From DATCYZ01 sp036526195 (GTDB lineage: Bacteria; Pseudomonadota; Gammaproteobacteria; Burkholderiales; SG8-39): a stretch of 16,956 bases of DNA. The notes under the pieces were generated by a model that was given only the letters and a program-made list of their open reading frames with translations, had not been told where the DNA came from and did not search any database. A program made the translations under genes and the position numbers. The stretch is taken from the NCBI GenBank assembly GCA_036526195.1, contig DATCYZ010000164.1:1-16956 (forward strand), in the 5' to 3' direction. This document shows positions 6,886 to 12,482 of the stretch, one piece after another; position 1 is the stretch's first letter, and each line of letters begins with the position of its first letter.

Positions 6886-7508
6886 AGGATGTCGTGCTGG
6901 TGCACGGCCTGTGGGTGCCGGCGCTCGTCATGTCGCCCCTGGCCCTGGTGCTTGTGCGCGCCGGCTTTCGCTGCCACCGCTTCGGCTATCCGGGGCGAAC
7001 GCAGCCGCTCGCGAAGCATGCCGAGCGGCTCGCGGCGTTCGCCCGTCGGCATGCGCCGCGGGGCGCGCACTATGTCGGGCACAGCTTCGGCGGGCTGGTG
7101 GTGATGGAGGCCTTGCTGCGGGACCCGACGCTCGCCGCGGGGCGCGTGGTGCTGCTCGGCACGCCGGCACGCGGCTGTGCGGCCGGGCGGCAGTTTGCCC
7201 GGACCGGCCCCGGCCGCTGGCTCCTCGGCGCGAGCGTGGCGATGTGGCGCGAGCATGCGGCGATCTGGGCGCGGCCCGAGCCGCTCGGCGTGATCGCGGG
7301 CACCGTGCCCCTGGGCCTGGGGCGCGCGCTTGGGCGCCTGTCCGGCGTAAACGACGGCGTGGTGCGGGTGGAGGAAACCCGGGTGGACGGCATGACCGCG
7401 CACCTGTCGCTGCCGGTCGGGCACAGCGCGATGGTGGTCTCGCCGCGCGTCGGGCGCGCGGTGCGCGGGTTCCTCGAGATGGGGCGCTTTCCGCGTGAAG
7501 CGCGCTAG
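6882..7508 (+). CDS. Small alpha/beta-hydrolase (lipase/esterase-like)
   Basis: 208-residue alpha/beta-hydrolase without a signal peptide. The protein opens with the oxyanion strand MKDVVLVHGLW. The nucleophile elbow GHSFGG places Ser68, the segment SGVNDGVV offers Asp158, and PVGHSAMV offers His181, which completes a catalytic triad. The compact size, with almost no cap insertion, resembles the lipase/DUF676-like branch rather than carboxylesterases. Its ATG overlaps the thioesterase stop (ATGA), and its 3' end overlaps the aminopeptidase GTG start by 14 nt, so it is embedded in the operon. It may cleave an ester, but nothing identifies the substrate. Confidence 0.85.
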   Translation: MKDVVLVHGLWVPALVMSPLALVLVRAGFRCHRFGYPGRTQPLAKHAERLAAFARRHAPRGAHYVGHSFGGLVVMEALLRDPTLAAGRVVLLGTPARGCAAGRQFARTGPGRWLLGASVAMWREHAAIWARPEPLGVIAGTVPLGLGRALGRLSGVNDGVVRVEETRVDGMTAHLSLPVGHSAMVVSPRVGRAVRGFLEMGRFPREAR

Positions 7509-8517
7509 CGTCCTGATCCTGTCGGTGCTGCTCGCGGGCTGCGACACGCTCGCCTACTACGGCCAGGCGGTGCACGGACAACTGGAACTGGTGCGCAGCG
7601 CGCGGCCGGTGGCCGAGGTGCTGGAGGATCCGGCGACCCCGGCGAAACTGCGCGCACAACTGCAGCTCGCCGGCTCGATCCGCGATTTCGCGGTGCGCAC
7701 GCTGGCGTTGCCGGACAACGACAGCTTCCGCCGCTACGTGGAGCTCGGGCGCGCGTTCCCGGTGTGGAACGTGGTGTCGGCGCCGGAGTTCTCGGTGAAG
7801 CCCGTGCGGTCGTGCTTCCCGGTGGCCGGTTGCGTGTCCTACCGCGGCTTCTTCGCGCGCGAAGAGGCGGAGCGTTTCGCCCGGGCGCGCGCCGGGGAGG
7901 GCCATGACGTGCATTCCTACGGCGTGCCGGCGTACTCGACGCTCGGCTGGTTCGCCGACCCGCTGCTGTCGTCCTTCATCGGCTATGCGGACGCGGAACT
8001 GGCGCGACTGGTGTTCCACGAGCTCGCGCACCAGGTGGTGTACGTGACCGACGACACCACTTTCAACGAATCCTTCGCGGTGGCGGTGGAGGAAGAGGGC
8101 GTGCTGCGCTGGCTGACGGCGCAGGGGCGGGTTCAGGACCTGGCCGGGTTTCGCGCGGCGCAGGCGAGAAAGACCGCGTTCGTCGAACTGGTCGCCGGGA
8201 CGCGCGCGCGGCTGGAGGCGGTGTACGCGTCGAAGGCGCCGGTCGAGGTGACGCGCGAGCGCAAGCGGGCGGAGTTTGCCGCGATGGCCGCGCGCTATGT
8301 CGCGCTGAAGGCGTCGTGGGGCGGGTTCGCCGGCTATGACCGCCTGATGGCGGCGCCGAACAACGCGCTGATCGCGTCGATTTCGACCTACACCGGGCAG
8401 GTGCCGGGGTTCCGGCGACTGCTCGCGGACGCCGGCGGGGACTTCGCGCGGTTCTACGACAAGGTGCGCGCGCTCGCCGCGCTGCCCGCGGCCGAGCGCA
8501 AGGCGGCGCTCGAGTAA
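7495..8517 (+). CDS. Lipoprotein zinc aminopeptidase, COG4324 / PF10023-like
   Basis: 340-residue predicted lipoprotein metallopeptidase. The N-terminus has a lipobox, LLAGC, with lipidated Cys16 after a short basic and hydrophobic signal. Aligned features of the putative aminopeptidase family are RDFAVRTLALPDNDSFRRY, the YGVPAYSTLGWFADP segment, and the zinc site HELAHQ (His175, Glu176, His179) followed 12 residues later by FNESFA, where Glu192 is the likely third ligand. The GTG start at 7495 gives the complete signal and overlaps the upstream hydrolase. It ends only 1 nt from the convergent zinc-ribbon gene. The family is widespread in beta- and gammaproteobacteria; the enzymatic activity is a family-based prediction. 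Confidence 0.9.
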   Translation: MKRASVLILSVLLAGCDTLAYYGQAVHGQLELVRSARPVAEVLEDPATPAKLRAQLQLAGSIRDFAVRTLALPDNDSFRRYVELGRAFPVWNVVSAPEFSVKPVRSCFPVAGCVSYRGFFAREEAERFARARAGEGHDVHSYGVPAYSTLGWFADPLLSSFIGYADAELARLVFHELAHQVVYVTDDTTFNESFAVAVEEEGVLRWLTAQGRVQDLAGFRAAQARKTAFVELVAGTRARLEAVYASKAPVEVTRERKRAEFAAMAARYVALKASWGGFAGYDRLMAAPNNALIASISTYTGQVPGFRRLLADAGGDFARFYDKVRALAALPAAERKAALE

Positions 8518-8518
8518 C

Positions 8519-9001
8519 TCAGCCCGGCGGGAGGTCGGCGCCGCGGAAGGCGAAGCTCGCCGCGTGCATCACGTCCTGGCGGACCTTCTCGGCCGGGCCG
8601 ACGGCGTCTTTGCCGCATTTGTCGCAATGCCATTGCGGGATCTCGATCGTTGCCTCGAACGGGGCGACGTTCTTCAGTTCGATCTTCTTCGTCAGCGTGG
8701 CGGTGGTGGTGCTGGCGTCGGGCAGCTGTTCGCCGCAGCCGGGGCAGTGCAGGTGCTTCCTGAAAAAGCCCTTTTCCTTCGCCGGCGGGGCGCCGAAGGC
8801 GTTGTCCTTGGCCATCAGCGACTCCATCAGGTGCATCGGCAATTCCGGGTAGATGAACCGCTTGTGGCCCTTCTGGCAGAGGTAGATCGGCATGTTGGTG
8901 AAGGTCAGCTTCACGCCGTGCTCTTCGCCGGAGAAGCTTTCGATCTTCGAGAGCGCGGCTTCGGACGCGCAGGTGCGGCAGGTGTTCGGTGTGCCTGTCA
9001 T
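8519..9001 (-). CDS. Zinc-ribbon protein of unknown function with four metal-ligand pairs
   Basis: 160-residue soluble protein with four potential metal-binding knuckles: CRTC (Cys8, Cys11), CQKGH (Cys42, His46), CPGC (Cys86, Cys89) and CDKC (Cys126, Cys129). The spacing suggests two separate zinc ribbons, one from the first two pairs and one from the last two, joined by a charged linker rich in Lys. No signal peptide or membrane segment is present. The start is well supported by AGGAGG 6 nt upstream of the ATG on this strand. It converges on the aminopeptidase with one base between the stop codons, and is divergent from the cupin gene. I do not recognise the family; a nucleic-acid or protein-binding role is only a guess. 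Confidence 0.8.
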   Translation of the reverse strand: MTGTPNTCRTCASEAALSKIESFSGEEHGVKLTFTNMPIYLCQKGHKRFIYPELPMHLMESLMAKDNAFGAPPAKEKGFFRKHLHCPGCGEQLPDASTTTATLTKKIELKNVAPFEATIEIPQWHCDKCGKDAVGPAEKVRQDVMHAASFAFRGADLPPG

Positions 9002-9151
9002 GGTGCCCTCCTGTGGTTGCGGGGTTCAGGGGGTGACAGGGGGATTGTGAAGGATTTCGGATGGTGCGGTGCGCAATCGCGGGTGCCTGCGGGAATGGCC
9101 TCTGCAACACGGGAATGAATAAACTCGGCGATCGGAAACCCGGTCGATCCC

Positions 9152-9481
9152 GTGCAAATCAACTCGCCCCCCTTCAACACCACCACCTGGTCCGCGCTTC
9201 TCCCGACCGAACACAAGGGCGAGACCGGCACCGCCTTCTGGCGCACGCAGCACTTCGGCGAAATCCGCGTGCGGATGGTGGAGTACACGCCGGGCTACCT
9301 CGCGGACCACTGGTGCGTGAAGGGCCATGTGCTCCTGTGCCTGGAGGGGGAACTGCGCACCGAGTTGAAAGACGGCCGGGTGTTCGTGCTCAAGCCGGGA
9401 ATGAGCTACCAGGTGGCTGACAACGCCGAGGCGCACCGCTCGAGCACCACAATCGGCGCGAAGCTGTTTGTGGTGGATTGA
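9152..9481 (+). CDS. DHWC-motif small cupin-fold protein
   Basis: 109-residue single-domain cupin. The stretch EYTPGYLADHWCVKGHVLLCLEGELRTEL is split as EYTPGYLADHWC (44-55) and KGHVLLCLEGEL (57-68), with Asp52-His53-Trp54-Cys55 and His59. Later comes FVLKPGMSYQV and His95. This matches what I know as the DHCW-motif cupin family, whose biochemical role is not established. The chosen start is GTG at 9152 because the homology begins right after it; there is no strong ribosome-binding site, only GGAAA about 13 nt upstream. The nearest neighbours are the divergent zinc-ribbon gene and the downstream toxin-antitoxin pair; no functional link is visible. Confidence 0.82.
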   Translation: MQINSPPFNTTTWSALLPTEHKGETGTAFWRTQHFGEIRVRMVEYTPGYLADHWCVKGHVLLCLEGELRTELKDGRVFVLKPGMSYQVADNAEAHRSSTTIGAKLFVVD

Positions 9482-9532
9482 GGCGAACCCGCTTGATGCG
9501 TGCGGACCCTCGAAAGCGGACGGTGCGAGGAG

Positions 9533-9538
9533 TATGAT
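9533..9538 (+). promoter_or_regulatory. Candidate -10 (TATGAT) of the toxin-antitoxin operon
   Basis: TATGAT lies 30 nt before the antitoxin ATG in the gap after the cupin gene. No good -35 is visible at the usual distance. The start of the antitoxin is supported by GGGGA a few bases upstream. Confidence 0.3.
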
Positions 9539-9568
9539 CGGCGCAACGCCTGTCCCGCGGGGACGACA

Positions 9569-9769
9569 ATGAAAGCTCTCGAAGAACTCGAGCAAACGGT
9601 CAAGAACCTGCCGCCCGACCAGTTGGCGAAATTTCGCGACTGGTTCAACGCGTTCGACCACGCAAACTGGGACCGGCAGATCGAGGCGGATTCGAAGGCG
9701 GGTCGACTTGATCACCTCGCGGCGGAAGCTATCGCGGACTATCGCGCCGGGAAGGCGCGTGACATTTGA
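9569..9769 (+). CDS. Type II antitoxin-like protein
   Basis: 66-residue acidic protein with a coiled, helical look: MKALEELEQTVKNLPPDQLAKFRDWFNAFD followed by NWDRQIEADSKAGRLDHLAAEAIADYRAGKARDI (given as two short segments of the same chain). Proteins of this form commonly precede RelE/ParE-family toxins; the PPDQLAKFRDWF helix and the ADYRAGK tail are the recognisable elements. No obvious DNA-binding fold can be read from it. The ATG at 9569 is chosen over an earlier in-frame GTG at 9500 because it has the GGGGA site and begins the conserved part. Its TGA overlaps the toxin start by 4 nt (TTGA), the usual coupling in such modules. Confidence 0.8.
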   Translation: MKALEELEQTVKNLPPDQLAKFRDWFNAFDHANWDRQIEADSKAGRLDHLAAEAIADYRAGKARDI

Positions 9770-10020
9770 GGCACCTTGCCTCGCCGAAGTTCTGGGTGCG
9801 TTACGAGGCCCTGCCTGCGGATGTCCGCGCTCTGGCGGACAAGTCCTACCAGCTGCTCAAGGCTGATTCCCGGCATCCGTCACTGCATTTCAAGAAGCTC
9901 GGCAAGATGTGGTCGGTCCGGGTTGGCGCGCACCATCGTGCCCTTGCCGTGGAGATTGACGATGCCATGCTCTGGATCTGGATTGGCACCCACGCGGAGT
10001 ACGACAAGTTTGCGGGATAA
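9766..10020 (+). CDS. RelE/ParE-superfamily toxin
   Basis: 84-residue small basic protein of the RelE/ParE fold, often annotated as a cytotoxic translational repressor. Recognisable pieces are MRHLASPKFWVRYEALPADVR, broken here as LASPKFW (4-10) and ALPADVR (15-21), then HPSLHFKKLGKMWSVRVG with Arg52, HRALAVE with Arg58, and the C-terminal WIGTHAEYDKF with His76 and Tyr79. The arginines and the C-terminal His/Tyr are candidates for RNA contacts. The start is TTG at 9766, overlapping the antitoxin stop. The antitoxin-first order and overlap fit a type II module. Whether it targets mRNA on the ribosome or gyrase cannot be decided from sequence. Confidence 0.85.
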   Translation: MRHLASPKFWVRYEALPADVRALADKSYQLLKADSRHPSLHFKKLGKMWSVRVGAHHRALAVEIDDAMLWIWIGTHAEYDKFAG

Positions 10021-10071
10021 CCCAAGCGGCCCGGTTGCGCAGGTGAAGCCGGGCGATTCGGGAGGTTGACA

Positions 10072-10440
10072 ATGGCCTACAGCGAAGCCCTCGTCGCGCG
10101 CATCCGCGCAGCGCTCGCCAGCCGCACCGACGTGGGCGAGAAGAAGATGTTCGGCGGGGTGGCCTTCATGGTCCGCGGCCACATGTGCGTGGGCGTGAAC
10201 GGTGACGAGCTCATGGTGCGGGTCGGGCCGGCGCAGTACGAGGCGCTCGTCACGCGCCCGCACGCGCGGCCGATGGACTTCACCGGCAAGCCGCTGAAGG
10301 GCTTCCTCTACGTCGGACCGGCGGGCATCAAGGGCGCCACCGCGCTGATGGGCTGGGTGGCGCACGGCCTGCGGCACGTGGCCTCACTGCCGGCGAAACC
10401 GGCGAAGAAACCGAAGCGGACGCCGAAGAAAGTGAGATAG
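10072..10440 (+). CDS. TfoX N-terminal domain protein
   Basis: 122-residue protein with only the N-terminal domain of TfoX/Sxy. The core is MFGGVAFMVRGHMCVGV (26-42), then DELMVRVGPAQYEAL and the GKPLKGFLYVGPAGI loop. The C-terminal TfoX domain found in the competence regulators is missing, and the protein instead ends in a short basic tail (KPAKKPKRTPKKVR) that could contact nucleic acid. Such stand-alone domains are common and are not shown to control competence. ATG at 10072 is selected because GGAGG lies 6 nt upstream. The last base of the stop codon is also the first base of the palindrome of copy B. It follows the toxin gene by 51 nt. Confidence 0.88.
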   Translation: MAYSEALVARIRAALASRTDVGEKKMFGGVAFMVRGHMCVGVNGDELMVRVGPAQYEALVTRPHARPMDFTGKPLKGFLYVGPAGIKGATALMGWVAHGLRHVASLPAKPAKKPKRTPKKVR

Positions 10441-10457
10441 TAACATATATGTTACCA
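10437..10457 (-). repeat. Palindromic repeat, copy B
   Basis: The perfect palindrome GTAACATATATGTTAC (10440-10455) recurs here; read on the minus strand the 21-bp match to copy A (1023-1043) is exact. Again the site lies between convergent genes, the TfoX-domain gene and the dioxygenase, and the TAG stop of the former runs into it. The two copies are in inverted orientation, about 9.4 kb apart. Confidence 0.8.
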
Positions 10458-10486
10458 TGTGGTCGGTCCCCGCGTCCTGCCGCCGC

Positions 10487-10510
10487 AAAAAGGGGTCTGA
10501 CCCCCTTTTT
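10487..10510 (-). terminator. REP-like hairpin, copy 1, terminator of the dioxygenase gene
   Basis: On the minus strand it reads A5, GGGGG-TCAGA-CCCC, T5: a stem of about 10 bp with a 3-nt CAG loop and one extra G, followed by five T. It lies 7 nt beyond the stop codon of the dioxygenase. The A-run on the other side makes it potentially bidirectional, so it could also end transcripts coming from the TfoX side. Confidence 0.75.
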
Positions 10511-10517
10511 CAGGGCC

Positions 10518-11429
10518 TCAGGACACCGAGGCCAGCGCCTGCATCATCGATTCCTTCTCGGGTGCCTCTTCGTCCCGCATCACCCGCCCCGAGGGCTCGC
10601 CGAGGATCGAGGTGCGCGTCATGTGTCTCGTCTTGGTCTGGTCGAAGTCCGGCAGCGCGACGTGCAACAGGCAGCGGTTGTCCCACAGCACGAGATCGTT
10701 CACCGACCAGCGGTGCCGGTAGACGAACTCCTCCGAAGTGGCGTGCGCGTTGAGGAAACCGAGGATCGGCGCGCTTTCTTCTTCCGTGAAGCCGACGAAG
10801 CCGCGGGTACGCAGCCCGAGATAAAGCGCCTTGCGGCCGGTATCGGGGTGCACGCGCACCACCGGGTGGGCGATCGGCGGGTTGAGACGCCGCATCTCGG
10901 CCACCTTTTCCGGGTCGCGCTTCTCGATGCCCTTCACCAGCGAGACATCGTGGATCGCTTCCAGCGTTTCGACAAACGCCCGCATCGGCGCTGAGAGCGT
11001 TTCGTAGGCGAGGTACTGGTTCGCCCACATGGTGTCGCCGCCGGCGGGCGGCTTTTCCTTGCACACCAGCAGCGAGGCCTTGGCCGGCCGCCCGGTGTAC
11101 GACAGGTCGGTGTGCCAGTTGCGCCCGGTGTTGCGGGTCTCGGAAAGCTTGCCCTCGCGCCGGCGGTTGGTCACCAGCATGATCTCCGCGTTCTCGGGAT
11201 CGCGGTAGGCGGGCAGGGCGTCGAACTTCTCCAGTTCGCCGAAGTTCCGGCTGAACGCGATCTGCTGCGCGGCCGTCAGGTCCTGCCCCGGGAACACCAG
11301 CACAAGGTGCCGGTGCCAAGCCGCGAGGAGTTCGCGGCGCGTGAACTCATCGAGCGGCTCGCGCAGGTCGAGGCCGGACACCTCCGCACCGAGCGCGAAG
11401 CCGAGCTGCTTGACGGTGAATCGGGCCAT
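10518..11429 (-). CDS. TauD/TfdA-family Fe(II)/2-oxoglutarate dioxygenase
   Basis: 303-residue non-haem iron oxygenase that couples oxidation of a substrate to decarboxylation of 2-oxoglutarate. The iron triad is visible as His106-x-Asp108 in NWHTDLSY and His256 in DNRCLLHVALPDF. The co-substrate site is suggested by Thr133 in GDTMWANQY and Arg268/Arg272 in TRHMTRTSI. The N-terminal VKQLGFALGAEVSGLDL and the length agree with the family. The ATG at 11429 is preferred to one 21 nt upstream because GGGAGG precedes it by 6 nt. It is divergent from the secreted-protein gene and ends next to a hairpin terminator. The family includes taurine, alkylsulfate and aryloxyalkanoate oxygenases; which of these applies is unknown. 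Confidence 0.93.
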   Translation of the reverse strand: MARFTVKQLGFALGAEVSGLDLREPLDEFTRRELLAAWHRHLVLVFPGQDLTAAQQIAFSRNFGELEKFDALPAYRDPENAEIMLVTNRRREGKLSETRNTGRNWHTDLSYTGRPAKASLLVCKEKPPAGGDTMWANQYLAYETLSAPMRAFVETLEAIHDVSLVKGIEKRDPEKVAEMRRLNPPIAHPVVRVHPDTGRKALYLGLRTRGFVGFTEEESAPILGFLNAHATSEEFVYRHRWSVNDLVLWDNRCLLHVALPDFDQTKTRHMTRTSILGEPSGRVMRDEEAPEKESMMQALASVS

Positions 11430-11548
11430 GGGGCACCTCCCTGCGGCCATCTTAGTCCAATCGCTTCGCGCAGGGTCCCTTCGGCGGCGGCGTTTCGCTG
11501 GCCCGTGCAGACGCTGCGGGGCGCGGGTGGATTGCCTATACTCGGAGC
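11430..11548. promoter_or_regulatory. Divergent gap between dioxygenase and secreted protein genes
   Basis: 119 nt between two divergent starts. On the plus strand TATACT at 11537-11542 is a plausible -10 with 6 nt to the ATG at 11549, which would give a leaderless mRNA. GGAG at 11544-11547 is only 1 nt from the ATG, too close for a normal ribosome-binding site. On the minus strand only the dioxygenase ribosome-binding site is evident. Confidence 0.35.
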
Positions 11549-12370
11549 ATGTTCAGGACTCTCCTGCGCGGCGCCTTGCTCGCGTTGATGCTTGTGCCTG
11601 TTGCGGCAACCGCCCAGAAGCCGGCCGATCCGCCGGGCTTGCAGGTCTACCCGGGGTACGGCCGCATCGTCTGGACGCTGCCGCCGGCGTTCGACGCCAG
11701 GTTCGCGCCGGCGCGCTCGAGCGCCGGCCCGCGCATCGCGTGCAGCACCGAGCGCGTGAGCTGCGAGATCGCGGTCGGCGCGCGCGACATCTCGCAGGAC
11801 CTCGAAAGCCGCATTCCCGAGCTGCGCGCCAGGATGGCGCCGGAACTGGTCCACGCGAAGGACCCGGTGTTTCGCGCCAGCTGGTTCGGGCCCGGCAAGC
11901 GCGTGCTGTACACCACGATCGAGGACGCGCGCGCCGGGCCGGCGTTCCGCTTTCTCACCGTCGGGCTTGCCGAGAAAGGCCCGGCCCTGGTGCGTTTCTG
12001 GGTGGCGTCGCAGGACGCGGTGGCGTCGCAGGAGGTGCTGCGCATCGTCGAGTCCGGCTGGGCGATCGACGCGCGCGAAATGTGGGCGCTGCGCCTCGAG
12101 GACTACCGGGCGACCTGCGCGACGCGCTTCCCCGAATTTCGCGCGGCGAACGATGCGGCCTATGCGGCCTCGCCCTTTGCCGCGGTCGACCTGGTGCAGT
12201 TCTTCATCAGCACCGGTCCCGGGTTGACCGAGGCGCGCGTGCGCGAGCACCTCGAGAAGGTGCGCAAGGGCTTCGCCGACAGCTTCGATCGCGAACCGGA
12301 CGCGCGCCGGCGCGCGTTCTGCGAGGGCTTTCCGCGCTGGGTGGCCTCTGCGGCGCGCGACCTGCAGTGA
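11549..12370 (+). CDS. Secreted protein of unknown function
   Basis: 273-residue precursor with a clear signal peptide: a basic start (MFRTLLRG), a hydrophobic core, and probable cleavage after Ala22 (ATA|QK). The mature part is about 250 residues, with four cysteines placed as two likely disulfides (Cys65, Cys72, Cys190, Cys258). It has a beta-rich first half (for example KRVLYTTIEDARAGPAFRFLTV, residues 117-138, given here in parts) and a helical C-terminal half with charged repeats such as TEARVREHLEKVRK. I do not recognise a family or a catalytic motif. It stands alone: divergent from the dioxygenase, with its stop codon directly abutting a hairpin terminator. Export to the periplasm is the only supported statement about its role. 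Confidence 0.8.
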   Translation: MFRTLLRGALLALMLVPVAATAQKPADPPGLQVYPGYGRIVWTLPPAFDARFAPARSSAGPRIACSTERVSCEIAVGARDISQDLESRIPELRARMAPELVHAKDPVFRASWFGPGKRVLYTTIEDARAGPAFRFLTVGLAEKGPALVRFWVASQDAVASQEVLRIVESGWAIDAREMWALRLEDYRATCATRFPEFRAANDAAYAASPFAAVDLVQFFISTGPGLTEARVREHLEKVRKGFADSFDREPDARRRAFCEGFPRWVASAARDLQ

Positions 12371-12393
12371 AAAAAGGGGTCAGACCCCTTTTT
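12371..12393 (+). terminator. REP-like hairpin, copy 2, terminator of the secreted-protein gene
   Basis: A5, GGGGTCAGACCCC, T5: a perfect 10-bp stem with a CAG loop and five terminal T. It begins on the base after the TGA stop codon. It also separates the secreted-protein gene from the acyl-CoA dehydrogenase promoter region. Confidence 0.8.
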
Positions 12394-12444
12394 CGGGGGG
12401 TTGATCGGGGATAAGGCCGCGCCTGGCGCGCGGAACCGGCGACC

Positions 12445-12450
12445 TATAAT
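12445..12450 (+). promoter_or_regulatory. -10 element TATAAT ahead of the acyl-CoA dehydrogenase
   Basis: A consensus TATAAT stands 32 nt before the ATG in a GC-rich gap, followed by AAAGG (12471-12475), 7 nt from the start, as ribosome-binding site. No recognisable -35 hexamer is present at 16-18 nt upstream, so it may depend on an activator. No Ada-box-like element is recognised. Confidence 0.5.
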
Positions 12451-12482
12451 CGAATTCGTCTCCCGTCCGCAAAGGCCTGCGC

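Noticed and set aside
9061..9420. 119-codon plus-strand frame overlapping the cupin gene
   Set aside because: It overlaps the conserved cupin in a different frame and has Arg/His/Pro-rich shadow composition.
1023..10457. Region between the inverted palindromes as a mobile element
   Set aside because: No integrase, transposase or target-site duplication is present, and gene content looks like ordinary metabolic chromosome. Kept only as one possibility in the findings.
10457..10753. 98-codon plus-strand frame starting at an ATG directly after palindrome copy B
   Set aside because: Tempting because the palindrome would be its operator, but it runs through a hairpin terminator and then antisense to the dioxygenase, with no domain-like sequence and no ribosome-binding site.
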